A stretch of 64,000 bases of DNA from Zunongwangia atlantica 22II14-10F7 (GTDB lineage Bacteria; Bacteroidota; Bacteroidia; Flavobacteriales; Flavobacteriaceae): contig NZ_ARYN01000003.1 in NCBI RefSeq assembly GCF_002094855.1, positions 225,254 through 289,253 on the forward strand, given 5' to 3'. This document shows positions 1 to 8,569 of the stretch, piece by piece. The first letter of the stretch is position 1. The number at the start of each line of letters is the position of its first letter. Under the pieces are notes generated by a model. That model did no database searches, had not been told where the DNA came from, and saw nothing but the letters and a program-made list of their open reading frames with translations. The position numbers were made by a program, and so were the translations under genes.

Positions 1-138
1 AAACGAGGCATTAGTAACACTAAAGGACTATATTTTATAGGCCTCCCGTGGTTACACACCCGTGGATCTGCAACTTTGGGAGGTATAAAAAATGATGCAA
101 AATTTTTGTTCGATTTTATCGAAAATCAGCCTTCGTGA
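1..138 (+). CDS. C-terminal fragment of an FAD-dependent monooxygenase (partial)
   Basis: The window opens inside a plus-strand reading frame of 45 codons that stops with TGA at 136-138. The residues GLYFIGLPWLHTRGSA followed by GGIKNDA resemble the C-terminal end of CzcO/FAD-dependent monooxygenase-like oxidoreductases, which carry a G-x-PWLHTR-x-S motif near the end. The N-terminal FAD and NADPH domains lie outside the window, so the call depends on this tail alone. Its last 13 bases overlap the end of the convergent universal stress gene, so the two 3' ends share sequence. No separate terminator is visible between them. Confidence 0.6.
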   Translation, partial: KRGISNTKGLYFIGLPWLHTRGSATLGGIKNDAKFLFDFIENQPS

Positions 139-962
139 CGCTTATAATTTTCGGTTGGTAATACCAAAAACGGAATTTTAACATTATAAGCAACCTCGTG
201 AACTAAAGAGCTAAACAATAGCTTTTCAATAAAAGTATGCTTGTTTTTAACCATTACCAGCATTTCTACAGGATTTTGTTTTTGATATTCCTGCAAAGCA
301 TCCATCACGCTATCACGATTTATACGGCCAAAAATATATCCGTAATCATCAAAACATTTTTGAAGTGCAGCTTTTGATTTTTCCTGATTTTCATCTAAAT
401 CTCTTCCAAAGCTTACGTTTAAGATATGTACTTTAGATTCAAACTGTTCTACTAGTCGTTTTAAAAACCATAAATCGTATTCAGAAAAATCTAATTTCAG
501 GTCGTTAGGAAACAGGATATTTTTGGGTTCTTTATACGTTGCCCCGGCAGGAATTGCCAGCAAAGGACATTTAGCTACTTTAATAGCATGCACGGTATTA
601 GTTCCAAAAATAAGTTCGCTACCACCCTGAGCGCCTTCTGTACCCATTATAATTAAATCGATAGACTGTTCAGCCACACGATCTTTAATTTCTTCGTGTA
701 ACATTTTAAAGGTTGAAACTAATTCGAATTCGTGATATTTATTTGGAAACTCCTCTTCGATTTTCTTTAAAAAACGAGATAAATTTTTAGTTGAATTTTC
801 TTTATAAACACCGTACAAACTACTGTAGATTATAAAATCGGCATTATAGAGCGTATTTAGCAGAATAAATTTGGTTCTGGAATTTTTAAATAATTGCAAT
901 GCATATTTAATGGCATTATATGAATTATCTGAAAAATCGGTTGGCAAAAGCACAGTTCTCAT
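126..962 (-). CDS. Tandem-domain universal stress protein
   Basis: This 278-residue protein contains two universal stress protein (UspA) domains, roughly residues 1-140 and 148-278. The first domain holds the ATP-binding loop pattern G-x2-G-x9-G-[ST] (GTEG at 107-110, GT at 120-121), so it probably binds ATP. The second domain has a degenerate loop and probably does not. The protein should be cytoplasmic. Tandem Usp proteins of this size are common in flavobacteria and are linked to stress and starvation responses; the precise role is unknown. It is transcribed alone and leftward. The start ATG is preceded by an AT-rich stretch typical of Bacteroidota promoters. The 3' end overlaps the convergent monooxygenase gene by 13 bp. 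Confidence 0.9.
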   Translation of the reverse strand: MRTVLLPTDFSDNSYNAIKYALQLFKNSRTKFILLNTLYNADFIIYSSLYGVYKENSTKNLSRFLKKIEEEFPNKYHEFELVSTFKMLHEEIKDRVAEQSIDLIIMGTEGAQGGSELIFGTNTVHAIKVAKCPLLAIPAGATYKEPKNILFPNDLKLDFSEYDLWFLKRLVEQFESKVHILNVSFGRDLDENQEKSKAALQKCFDDYGYIFGRINRDSVMDALQEYQKQNPVEMLVMVKNKHTFIEKLLFSSLVHEVAYNVKIPFLVLPTENYKRHEG

Positions 963-1156
963 GACTAATTATTTTATGTCTAAATTTACGAATCTTGCCT
1001 TTGCCTAACTATGATTTTGGTCATAATCACCATCTGCTGGTAAAATTTAAAGCATCACTAAGTTAGTTACGGCTTTAAAATATTTATAATTAACAGGCTA
1101 TTAGCAGCAAGCTTCAATTTTATCTTTAATTTTTGCATTAAGCCAAGATCATTTTA

Positions 1157-2071
1157 ATGAAAAGAGAAGCAATAGATACTAAAACCAATCACAATCCTTT
1201 TAAACTTTCGCCAAAAGGCTGGTGGGAAGTAGTAAAGCAGGTAAAAAATGAGATCTCTGCAGATAAGGTAAGTATTGTTTCAGCCGGGGTTGCTTTTTAT
1301 GCATTTTTAGCCACTTTCCCAGCAATTATGGCGTTGATCTCTTTGTATGGATTAACCACAGATCCTCAGGAAATTCAACGGCAAATAAGTGAACTTTCAG
1401 CAATGATGCCACAACAGGCTTTCGAAATTTTGCAACAACGTATCGATGTATTTCTTGAAACACATGGCGACAAACTTGGTTGGGGAACCTTATTTGGAAT
1501 ACTATTTAGTATTTGGAGTGCCAACAAAGGCACAAACGGTTTGCTAACAGGAGTAGATATCGCTTACGATACTACAGAGAATCATAATATTTTTAAGCAA
1601 TATTTAATGGCCTCGATTTTTACAGTTGGTGGCCTGGCTATGCTTATTTTAAGTATGATTTTAATTGTAGGCTTCCCGGCATTGGTTCATAAAATTGGAT
1701 TACCAACATATCTTGAAGATTTAATTAGCTGGTCACGTTGGTTGATATTGGCCTTTTTAGTGAGTATTTTTTTATGTTTAGTGTATAAGTTTGCACCGGC
1801 AAGGCCAAAACCGGCAAATCGATGGGTAATTCCTGGTGCATTATTTTCAACTTTTGTGTGGTTGGCTGCATCTTATGGCTTTTCCTTTTACGTGAGCAAC
1901 TTTGGGAATTATGGCGAAGTTTATGGTTCAATTTCAGCAGTTGTAGTCTTATTGCTTTGGCTTTACATCACTTGCTTCATTATTTTATTGGGTGCTGAAA
2001 TTAATACTGAAATCGTCGATTATCTAATTTCTGAAAAATTAAAAAACAACAACAATTCAACAAAAAACTAA
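1157..2071 (+). CDS. YihY/BrkB family inner membrane protein
   Basis: The 304-residue product is a multi-pass membrane protein of the YihY/virulence factor BrkB family (formerly mis-called ribonuclease BN). The family signature region is visible around residues 45-65, where AFYAFLATFPAIMALISLYG sits in the first membrane span. About five further hydrophobic segments follow, between residues 150 and 285. The tail is short, charged and asparagine-rich. The function of the family is not established; transport or envelope roles have been suggested. It stands alone, with a 194 bp gap to the divergent universal stress gene. Confidence 0.92.
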   Translation: MKREAIDTKTNHNPFKLSPKGWWEVVKQVKNEISADKVSIVSAGVAFYAFLATFPAIMALISLYGLTTDPQEIQRQISELSAMMPQQAFEILQQRIDVFLETHGDKLGWGTLFGILFSIWSANKGTNGLLTGVDIAYDTTENHNIFKQYLMASIFTVGGLAMLILSMILIVGFPALVHKIGLPTYLEDLISWSRWLILAFLVSIFLCLVYKFAPARPKPANRWVIPGALFSTFVWLAASYGFSFYVSNFGNYGEVYGSISAVVVLLLWLYITCFIILLGAEINTEIVDYLISEKLKNNNNSTKN

Positions 2072-2159
2072 ATTAACAACCACTAAATAATATAATTGTT
2101 AAAATTAAAGGTTAAAAAATAATAAATCATTAAATTACAAGGTATTCTTTCCAAATTTA

Positions 2160-2420
2160 ATGATTATGAAAAATGATGCTTCTAATGAGACTTATGTTGA
2201 ATACCGTGTTGCTAATTTTATTCTTGCCAATCACCTTACTTATCAAAAAAATAAAAGGGGAAAATTGTTAAGCGATAAGCAACTTAATTGCAGAAGTTTT
2301 AAAGCAAAATTCTTAAAGCTTAAAAAGTCGAAAGTCCCAAAACACGCTATCTCCTCAACACCAATTGTTTTTACCTGCGGTTATAAAGTGATAAAAAACA
2401 CTTCATATATTCTAAATTAA
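2160..2420 (+). CDS. Small basic hypothetical protein (doubtful)
   Basis: An 86-codon frame encodes a lysine-rich, probably soluble protein with no domain I recognise. It lies between the BrkB-like gene and the TIGR03643 gene in the same orientation, with about 88 bp before it and 56 bp after it. The reading is plausible, but its codon use is close to what AT-rich non-coding DNA would give, and no clear ribosome binding site is seen. It may be spurious. Confidence 0.3.
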   Translation: MIMKNDASNETYVEYRVANFILANHLTYQKNKRGKLLSDKQLNCRSFKAKFLKLKKSKVPKHAISSTPIVFTCGYKVIKNTSYILN

Positions 2421-2476
2421 ATTATAATATTTTTTGTGTTCAACTTTATCATTTTATCTTTAAACAAAAGTTGAAT

Positions 2477-2773
2477 ATGAAAATTGCTGAAAAATTTAAT
2501 CTTTCTGAACGACAGATAGATCGCGTAATTGCCATGGCCTGGGAAGATCGTACTACTTTTGAGGCTATAGAATATCAGTTTGGACTTACAGAAAAGGATG
2601 TGATAAAATTTATGCAGGAGCAAATGCACCCCAGAAACTGGAAAAAATGGCGTGCAAGAGTTCAGGGTAGAAAAACAAAACATCAAAAATTACGGAATTT
2701 TGAATCGGGCAGATTTAAAAGTAGCCAGCAACGGCAAATAACGGGTAACCGAATTTCTAAAAAGAAATATTAA
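2477..2773 (+). CDS. TIGR03643 family protein
   Basis: From the ATG at 2477 the product is 98 residues. A TTG two codons earlier is a less likely start. The N-terminal 70 residues (IAEKFNLSERQIDRVIAMAW and, further on, a QFGLTEKDVIKFM segment ending in MHPRNWKKWRARV) match the small uncharacterised TIGR03643 family, which looks like a compact helical, possibly nucleic-acid-binding domain. The C-terminal tail is very basic (lysine and arginine) and probably disordered. From memory, family members in flavobacteria often sit near light-response or photolyase genes. Here the next gene, only 5 bp downstream, encodes a LOV-like PAS protein, so the two are probably cotranscribed. The molecular function is unknown. 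Confidence 0.8.
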   Translation: MKIAEKFNLSERQIDRVIAMAWEDRTTFEAIEYQFGLTEKDVIKFMQEQMHPRNWKKWRARVQGRKTKHQKLRNFESGRFKSSQQRQITGNRISKKKY

Positions 2774-2778
2774 AAACT

Positions 2779-3336
2779 ATGGCACCCGAGAAAGAATACA
2801 ACTTATCGTCTTTAGATATTTATCTAAGTAAGCAGCATAAAACTTTTAATGACCTAAAAAGCTTACGCCTGCATCCACTTTGCAGTATGGATATTTTCGC
2901 AGATTATTCAGATAAAATAAAAGAAGAAGCCAGGCGGAATACTGAGCTGGAATCACTTAAAGCTTTTGCTGAAAAATATCATTGGAGCACTTCATTAAAT
3001 TTTATGCTTAATCAGGATTATGAAGCTTTGGTATTAACCAAAAGAGATCAAACTATCTTATGGACCAATAAAGGCTTCAGCACTATGACAGGTTATCCGG
3101 CGAACTTTGCTAAAGGGAAAAAACCAAATTTCCTTCAGGGAAAAAACACTTCCGCAGCAATTAGAAAAAAGATAAAGAGCAAGGTAACTTTAGAAAATAA
3201 TTTCTCTGAAATATTGGCCAATTACCGAAAAAATGGAGAGGAATATTTATGCAAAATCGATATTTATCCTATTAAAAATTTAGATCAGCAGGTCACTCAT
3301 TTCTTAGCCCTGGAAAAAGAAGTTTATGAATATTGA
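2779..3336 (+). CDS. PAS-domain protein, LOV-like without the photoactive cysteine
   Basis: The 185-residue protein has a helical N-terminal part (1-75) and a single PAS domain (about 80-185). No kinase, cyclase or HTH output domain is present. In the PAS core the segment GKKPNFLQGKNT (113-124) aligns with the LOV flavin-binding motif GxNCRFLQG, but the cysteine that forms the light-driven flavin adduct is replaced by proline 116. It is therefore LOV-like in sequence yet should not form the classical adduct. It may bind flavin or another ligand, or act as a partner-binding module. It follows the TIGR03643 gene by 5 bp and overlaps the thioesterase remnant by 11 bp, which suggests a three-gene operon. 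Confidence 0.8.
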   Translation: MAPEKEYNLSSLDIYLSKQHKTFNDLKSLRLHPLCSMDIFADYSDKIKEEARRNTELESLKAFAEKYHWSTSLNFMLNQDYEALVLTKRDQTILWTNKGFSTMTGYPANFAKGKKPNFLQGKNTSAAIRKKIKSKVTLENNFSEILANYRKNGEEYLCKIDIYPIKNLDQQVTHFLALEKEVYEY

Positions 3337-3712
3337 AGAACGTATCGAAAAATAGACAACCCATCTTTTTAAAGCTGTTTTTCCAAATACCACCAATCAT
3401 TACGACACTCTTTTTGGCGGTACGGCTATGCAAATGATGGACGAGGTTGCCTTTATCACTGCAACACGGTTTAGCAGACAACGTATGGTAACCGTTAGTA
3501 GCGATCGCATCGATTTTAAAAAACCAATTCCTGCCGGCACCTTTGTAGAATTAATAGGAAAAGTGACCAAAGTTGGTAATTCCAGTTTAAAAGTTAGTGT
3601 TGAGATTTTTACTGAAGAAATGTATTCTAACCATCGCGAACAGGCTGTAAAAGGAGAGTTTACTTTTGTTGCCATCGATGAAGATAAAAAACCAGAAAGC
3701 CTTAGACTATAA
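3326..3712 (+). pseudogene. Acyl-CoA thioesterase (YciA-type hotdog) with a premature amber codon
   Basis: Reading from the ATG at 3326 gives MNIEERIEK, then TAG at 3353-3355, then in the same frame THLFKAVFPNTTNHYDTLFGG and a full hotdog-fold thioesterase to the stop at 3710-3712. The family normally starts with a very similar segment and a serine or similar residue at the amber position, so a single substitution explains the break. The only ATG after the stop is at 3428. It would omit the NHYDTLFGG segment that carries the active-site Asn/Asp and the dimer loop, so that 94-residue product would probably be inactive. Alternatives are a sequencing error, amber readthrough or a recent pseudogene. 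The gene overlaps the PAS gene and ends before a strong terminator. Confidence 0.75.
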
Positions 3713-3727
3713 AATCCTAAAAAAAAT

Positions 3728-3755
3728 AAAAGCCATGAAAAATTTCATGGCTTTT
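3728..3755. terminator. Bidirectional rho-independent terminator
   Basis: A 13-base inverted repeat (AAAAGCCATGAAA facing TTTCATGGCTTTT) with a two-base loop is flanked by A-runs on the left and T-rich sequence on the right. It can therefore stop the thioesterase transcript from the left and the lipoprotein transcript from the right. Confidence 0.85.
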
Positions 3756-3778
3756 GATTTTTGGGCAAAAAAGGTTTA

Positions 3779-4801
3779 CTACTCTGTGTAAAAATAAACG
3801 GCTGAAGCGCCAGATAAACTGTTATTAATTTGTGGAGATCTATTTCCACTCGTTGTGCTAACATCAGAGAATGCAAGCACTCTACCTCCACCATTTGCTA
3901 CTTCAGCAATAAATACAGCATCATAATTAGAATCATATACAACATTTACAGGATTTCCAAGGTTGGTGTTTCCACCACTAACCCTCATTTGGTCCTCGAT
4001 AGAAATCATTCCCCCATCCATAGTTGCGTTAAACTTACTGTCGAAATTTGTAATAACATGAAAACCTCCATCTGAATCTGAAGCTGCATCACCAATATCT
4101 GTCATTATCATAGTTCCTCCGTCATAATCTAAACCATGTGTTCTAACAATACCTTCTACCTCTACGGTTTTAGATGCTGAAGCTTCCATATCTGTCATAT
4201 AAGTTGAAGAAAAATTGGTAAACACTGCAAGCATATTGGTGGCATCAACTACGGCATAAAGATCGTTATCAACAAATTCTATCCCCCAAACCTTAAAATC
4301 TACGCTTACCACATTTCTTAATTGAAAGCCCGAAGAGGTTTTAGTATAAATAAAGAATCTTCCATCTGCAGTGGTATCATCGCCATCTACATCTGCATTA
4401 TCTGCTACAACATAAATATTTCCGTTTACGGCAATATCACGCGGACTTTGTAAATCTGAAGAACTTGATAAGTCTAAGCTAAGATTTAAATCTACCCCGG
4501 TTTCTAAACCACCAATATCTAAATAGCTCTCCAAACTTGCTGAAGATCGTGAAACAATAGTAAAAGAATCATCGTCGCCATCGTAATAAATACCTTCTGC
4601 ATCATCTGAAGAGGTTTCGTAGCTTGTTGTTTCACCATTATTAATATCATAACGGGTTACGCTACCATTATGACTGGTTGCATATAAATGTGCAGTTTCT
4701 GAAGTTTCTACAGGAGTTCTTCCCATGCTGTCGTCATCGCTACATGAAATCATCATTGTTCCTGCAGCTAACATAAAAATTGGCCTAATAAACTTTTTCA
4801 T
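3779..4801 (-). CDS. Secreted beta-propeller-like lipoprotein of unknown function
   Basis: The 340-residue protein starts with a lipoprotein signal ending MISC, with the lipid-bearing cysteine at residue 20. An acidic SDDD sequence follows, a pattern that favours export to the outer membrane in Bacteroidota. The rest is rich in Asp, Ser and Gly and contains repeated segments such as DIAVNGNIYVVADN, GIEFVDNDLYAVVD and THGLDYDGGTMIMTDIG, each like a blade of an NHL/SMP-30-type propeller. There are about six such repeats. No catalytic motif is recognised. It is a single gene bounded by the shared terminator downstream and a 251 bp AT-rich promoter region upstream. Confidence 0.7.
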   Translation of the reverse strand: MKKFIRPIFMLAAGTMMISCSDDDSMGRTPVETSETAHLYATSHNGSVTRYDINNGETTSYETSSDDAEGIYYDGDDDSFTIVSRSSASLESYLDIGGLETGVDLNLSLDLSSSSDLQSPRDIAVNGNIYVVADNADVDGDDTTADGRFFIYTKTSSGFQLRNVVSVDFKVWGIEFVDNDLYAVVDATNMLAVFTNFSSTYMTDMEASASKTVEVEGIVRTHGLDYDGGTMIMTDIGDAASDSDGGFHVITNFDSKFNATMDGGMISIEDQMRVSGGNTNLGNPVNVVYDSNYDAVFIAEVANGGGRVLAFSDVSTTSGNRSPQINNSLSGASAVYFYTE

Positions 4802-5052
4802 ATTAATTGAGTTTTTTGTTGTTCAGATACTTACGCAAATATGCTTAAAATAGTTTTCTAAAAAATCTTTCAGCTTTCCTAAAAAACTCACATATAATTG
4901 ATTTTCAGTTATTTAAATATAAAATAGCTTCAATTTTTAACTTTGTTTTATTAAAAGATTAAGATTGTTTTACCTGAGATTGGATAAAAAAATTGCGTCA
5001 TTCATATTGGATAAAAGAAGTTTAAATCGATTTAAATGAATGTAAAGATTAT

Positions 5053-5787
5053 ATGATAGTAAAAGACAAAGTCGCTTTAATAACTGGAGCAAGTAGCGGA
5101 ATAGGAAAAGCTATTGCCATAAAATTATCTGAAGAAAACTGCAAAATCGTCCTTGCTAGCAGAAATGTCAAAAAACTTCAGGAAATTCAGAAACAATTAA
5201 AATCCGATAGTATTACTATCGAAATGGATGTAAGCCAGACAGAAAGTGTGGCCAAAGGTTTTAAAAAAGCTATCGCTAAATTTAAAACAATAGATATTCT
5301 GGTAAATTCAGCCGGAGTAATGCCTTTAACCTATTTAAAAAACCGCCACTTAGATGAATGGTTGCAAACCATCGAGGTAAATGTAAAAGGAACATTGCGC
5401 TGCATTCATGGCGTATTACCATATATGAAGAAAAACGAGGGCGGTCACATTATTAATATTTCTTCTGTAGATGGTAAAGAGGTGTATCAAGGTGGTGCTA
5501 TTTACGGCGCATCAAAATCGGCCATTATCACTTTATCCAAGGCGATGCGAATGGAGCTTTCTCCTGAATATAATATAAGAGTCACCTGTATCGAACCAGG
5601 AACGGTAGATACCAGTTTAAGAAATAATATCACAGACGAAGAATTACTGAATGATAAAAACTACAATAACGCAGCTGAACCAAAATTAGAAGCTAACAAT
5701 ATTGCAGATGCTGTTCTTTACGCTCTCTCGCAACCCGATAGTGTAAACGTGAACGAACTGCTTATAAAACCAACTGGAAAATCTTAA
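5053..5787 (+). CDS. Short-chain dehydrogenase/reductase (SDR)
   Basis: This 244-residue classical SDR has the cofactor motif TGASSGIG (11-18), the structural motif NSAGV (85-89, where NAG is usual), a serine near residue 138 and the catalytic pair Tyr151 and Lys155 in YGASK. Acid 60 in the EMDV segment follows the usual adenine-contacting position. It should catalyse an NAD(P)-dependent oxidation or reduction of an alcohol or carbonyl in the cytoplasm. The substrate cannot be inferred. The family YdfG-like subgroup is the nearest by overall pattern. A small membrane protein gene follows after 72 bp. Confidence 0.9.
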   Translation: MIVKDKVALITGASSGIGKAIAIKLSEENCKIVLASRNVKKLQEIQKQLKSDSITIEMDVSQTESVAKGFKKAIAKFKTIDILVNSAGVMPLTYLKNRHLDEWLQTIEVNVKGTLRCIHGVLPYMKKNEGGHIINISSVDGKEVYQGGAIYGASKSAIITLSKAMRMELSPEYNIRVTCIEPGTVDTSLRNNITDEELLNDKNYNNAAEPKLEANNIADAVLYALSQPDSVNVNELLIKPTGKS

Positions 5788-5859
5788 AAATTTTAATTCT
5801 GAATCCAATAAAACAGACTCAGAATCTAATCATTAACCAAAATAAAAACTATAAATACT

Positions 5860-6081
5860 ATGAAAAATCAATTGAAAAAAACCGGAAAATGGGCTGCTGG
5901 ATACCTTGCGGCTAAAGCAGGAAAAAGAGTAGTGGCCAAAAGTGGCGTTGTAGGACTTGGAATTGGTGCTGCAGCAGGTTTAGGTTACTTAGGCTATAAA
6001 CTTTTTAAAACCAAAAAAGATCAAGACGATATTAGCCAGAATTACCATGAAATTAAAGGCGAAAAGAAAATTGTGGTGTAA
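5860..6081 (+). CDS. Small glycine-rich membrane-associated protein
   Basis: The 73-residue protein has a basic N-terminus, a central hydrophobic segment with glycine-zipper spacing (VVGLGIGAAAGLGYLGYKL, about residues 30-48) and a charged C-terminal tail. This suggests one membrane helix, perhaps oligomeric. No named family is recognised. It lies 72 bp after the SDR gene in the same direction and upstream of a good terminator, so the two may share a transcript. A role in stress response is possible by analogy with other small glycine-zipper proteins but is not shown. Confidence 0.65.
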   Translation: MKNQLKKTGKWAAGYLAAKAGKRVVAKSGVVGLGIGAAAGLGYLGYKLFKTKKDQDDISQNYHEIKGEKKIVV

Positions 6082-6141
6082 AACATCCAATTTTAGCCAA
6101 TAGAAATTACAAGGAATCATAAAATATCTCGAATATTGAGT

Positions 6142-6167
6142 AAGCCGGAATTTCCGGCTTTTTTTAT
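6142..6167 (+). terminator. Rho-independent terminator
   Basis: The stem AAGCCGGAA/TTTCCGGCTT is followed immediately by seven T residues. It ends the SDR/small membrane protein unit. Confidence 0.85.
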
Positions 6168-6312
6168 GTTTACTTTTTAAGCAATGGTCGTATATTTAAA
6201 GAGTGAATCGATCCAAAACTCTTAAAGCATAAATCAAAGAGCATTTTGTAGCTTCTAAATGAGCTTTAAACGATTTCAAATAAGCATAAAAGTCTAAAAA
6301 CTACAAGTAATA

Positions 6313-7953
6313 ATGAAAAAAATCATACTCTTATTCGCAGGTATAAGCCTTTTTACTTCATGTAAAAATACCGGCGAAAACAAAGAATCTGAGGAAAATA
6401 ATCTTATCGTTTCAACAGAAAATGGAAAAGTTGAAGGTTTTTTAAATGAAGACCAATCGGTTAGAAAATACTTTGGGATTCCTTTCGCGCAACCTCCAGT
6501 TGGGGATTTACGATGGAAGGCGCCACAAGATGCCAAAAACTGGAATGATACATTAGCTACAAAAGAATTTAAAAATAAACCCGTTCAGGCGAATGTGTTT
6601 GGGGACATGAAATCTCGTTCTAATGGGATGAGCGAGGATTGTTTGTATCTAAATGTTTGGACGCCAAAAGAAACTTCAGAAGAAAAACTGCCGGTTCTTG
6701 TTTATTTCTACGGAGGCGGCTTTGTAGCCGGTGATGCTTCAGAACCTCGCTATGATGGCGAAACCATGGCTAAAAAAGGAATGCTTGTAGTTACCGTAAA
6801 TTATAGGTTGAACATCTTTGGCTTTATGGCGCATCCAGAACTTAGTGAAGAAGCTTCTTATAAAGCTTCAGGAAATTATGGATTGTTAGATCAACAAAAA
6901 TCACTGGAATGGGTTCAGGCTAATATTGCAGCTTTTGGAGGCGATCCTAAAAAGGTAACCATTGCAGGAGAATCTGCCGGATCGATTTCGGTAAGTGCTC
7001 AAATGGCTTCGCCTTTGTCTAAAGATTTAATTAATGGCGCGATTGGCGAAAGTGGTGCTTCTATTCATCCAACTCTTGCTCCTATATCTTTGGAAGAAGC
7101 TGAAAAAACCGGAATCGATTTTGCTGAACAAATTGGCGCTAACTCGCTGGCAGATCTTAGAGCGATGAGTACCGACTCTATTTTTATGCTTTACCAAAAA
7201 TCGGGTAGATTTGGTTTCCCTGCAGTAATTGATAATTACTTTTTACCAAAATCACTTCCAGAAATTTTTGAAGCCAAAGAACAGGCACAAGTTCCTTTAC
7301 TTGTAGGATGGAATTCTGCTGAAATTCCAGGAATGGGTGTGATGCAGGGATTAGAAAACACTCCAGAAAATTTCATTAAAAAAGTAAAAGAGATTTATCC
7401 TGAAGATTACGAAGAAGTATTAAATCTTTATCCACATACCACTAATGAAGAAGTAATCCTTTCAGCAACAAAACTAGCTTCAGATCGCTTTATTGTTTAC
7501 AGTACCTGGAAATGGTTCGATCTTCATCGCAAAAATTCAAATGCTCCTGTTTATCGTTATTTGTACAGTAAATTAAGACCAGAATTAAAAGATCAATCTA
7601 AACAACCGGGACTTGCCGGCGGAACTCAGGAAAAAGACGAAAATACTCCTGAAGCACCAAAAGCGATTGGCGCACCACATGCGGCAGAGATCGAATATTT
7701 TATGGGGAATCTTGATCGCATAGAAGATTATGCATGGACAGAAGAAGATTATAAAGTTTCAGAAACGATTCAGGAATACCTGGCGAATTTCGTTAAAACC
7801 GGTAATCCAAATACCGAATCTTTACCAGAATGGCCAAAAGCTGAAGCTAATGATGAAACTCCACCTGTAATGATCTTAGATACCGAATCTAAAGCTGAAA
7901 ATGCTGAAGATGATAAACGATTTTTATTTTTAGATAAGGATTACACAAAGTAA
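6313..7953 (+). CDS. Type-B carboxylesterase lipoprotein
   Basis: The 546-residue protein begins with a lipoprotein signal (FTSC, Cys17) and then a full carboxylesterase type B domain of the alpha/beta-hydrolase fold. The nucleophile elbow is GESAGS at 219-224 with Ser221. The oxyanion-hole segment is YGGGF at 133-137, the catalytic His is His456 in GAPHAAE, and Glu337 in GWNSAEIPG is the likely acid. The family signature SEDCLYLNV is at 107-115. It hydrolyses carboxylic esters, and the lipid anchor places it at the cell envelope. The natural substrate is unknown. It is transcribed alone, from an AT-rich upstream region to a strong terminator. Confidence 0.92.
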   Translation: MKKIILLFAGISLFTSCKNTGENKESEENNLIVSTENGKVEGFLNEDQSVRKYFGIPFAQPPVGDLRWKAPQDAKNWNDTLATKEFKNKPVQANVFGDMKSRSNGMSEDCLYLNVWTPKETSEEKLPVLVYFYGGGFVAGDASEPRYDGETMAKKGMLVVTVNYRLNIFGFMAHPELSEEASYKASGNYGLLDQQKSLEWVQANIAAFGGDPKKVTIAGESAGSISVSAQMASPLSKDLINGAIGESGASIHPTLAPISLEEAEKTGIDFAEQIGANSLADLRAMSTDSIFMLYQKSGRFGFPAVIDNYFLPKSLPEIFEAKEQAQVPLLVGWNSAEIPGMGVMQGLENTPENFIKKVKEIYPEDYEEVLNLYPHTTNEEVILSATKLASDRFIVYSTWKWFDLHRKNSNAPVYRYLYSKLRPELKDQSKQPGLAGGTQEKDENTPEAPKAIGAPHAAEIEYFMGNLDRIEDYAWTEEDYKVSETIQEYLANFVKTGNPNTESLPEWPKAEANDETPPVMILDTESKAENAEDDKRFLFLDKDYTK

Positions 7954-7981
7954 TCGCCAAATATATGCCTTTATAAAAAAG

Positions 7982-8010
7982 AAAGCCCTCTAAAATTAGA
8001 GGGCTTTTTT
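7982..8010 (+). terminator. Rho-independent terminator
   Basis: The stem AAAGCCCTCTAA/TTAGAGGGCTTT with a short loop and a T-run lies 28 bp after the carboxylesterase stop codon. Confidence 0.9.
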
Positions 8011-8014
8011 GATC

Positions 8015-8029
8015 TTAGTAAACTACCTC
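8015..8029 (+). repeat. Truncated copy of a dispersed repeat
   Basis: The 15 bases TTAGTAAACTACCTC match 14 of 15 bases at 50398-50412, which is the left edge of the longer repeat there. Both copies sit just after a transcription terminator. The rest of the element is missing here. Confidence 0.5.
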
Positions 8030-8080
8030 AAGTCTAGCCAATGAAAGCTTTGTTTGAAAATAAACTTTAATTCAAGCTAA

Positions 8081-8110
8081 GCTTCGAAGTATTTAATCTT
8101 GATTACCAAG
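8081..8110. repeat. 30-bp dispersed repeat, copy 1
   Basis: The segment running from GCTTCG to GATTACCAAG matches 9164-9193 at 25 of 30 bases by eye. It abuts the stop codon of the LTxxQ-protein gene. Its origin is unknown. Confidence 0.5.
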
Positions 8111-8473
8111 TTAATTTTGGCGTCTATCTCGCATCCTGCCACGCATTTGCTCACGGCGCTCTTCCTGCATTTTAGTATATTTTTTAAACTGATCTTCAGT
8201 AAGTAATTCTTTAAGATCTTCGTCTCTCTTTTCAGAAAGTTTTCTCATTTGCTCAAAACGCTTACTACGATCTCCGTTAGAATTTCGAAGCGCTTGTAAT
8301 CCTTCAGTAAAATCTTTATTGATTTCTTTATACGCCGGGATTTGTTCTTCATTTAAAGCCAAAGCAGCAATTTCTTCTTCCTGCATTTTCTTTAAGACAT
8401 CTTCAGACATTCTTCCCTGAGCAAATACTTGAGCTCCAAAAAGAAGAAATAAACCTAAAATTATTTTTTTCAT
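8111..8473 (-). CDS. Small periplasmic LTxxQ-like protein
   Basis: The 120-residue protein has a Sec signal peptide (residues 1-18, cut after FAQ) and a strongly charged helical mature part. Two segments, LNEEQIPAYKEIN (about 40-52) and LLTEDQFKKYTKM (about 90-102), match the LTxxQ pattern of CpxP/Spy-type periplasmic chaperones, and the tail is rich in Arg and Met. A chaperone or envelope-stress sensor role is an inference. Homologous small proteins of Bacteroidota often accompany a sigma factor or sensor kinase, but none is adjacent here. The Fur-family gene lies upstream in the same orientation, 96 bp away. Confidence 0.7.
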   Translation of the reverse strand: MKKIILGLFLLFGAQVFAQGRMSEDVLKKMQEEEIAALALNEEQIPAYKEINKDFTEGLQALRNSNGDRSKRFEQMRKLSEKRDEDLKELLTEDQFKKYTKMQEERREQMRGRMRDRRQN

Positions 8474-8569
8474 GATTTAAACTGGTATTAAGTTACTACA
8501 AGCATTTGACTCTTAAATAATTAATTAGTTTAAACCATAAATCTTAAAATTATAAGATTTCAAGAATAA

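Noticed and set aside
2417..2686. An 89-codon minus-strand frame opposite the TIGR03643 gene
   Set aside because: It is antisense to a recognised family and has no domain of its own.
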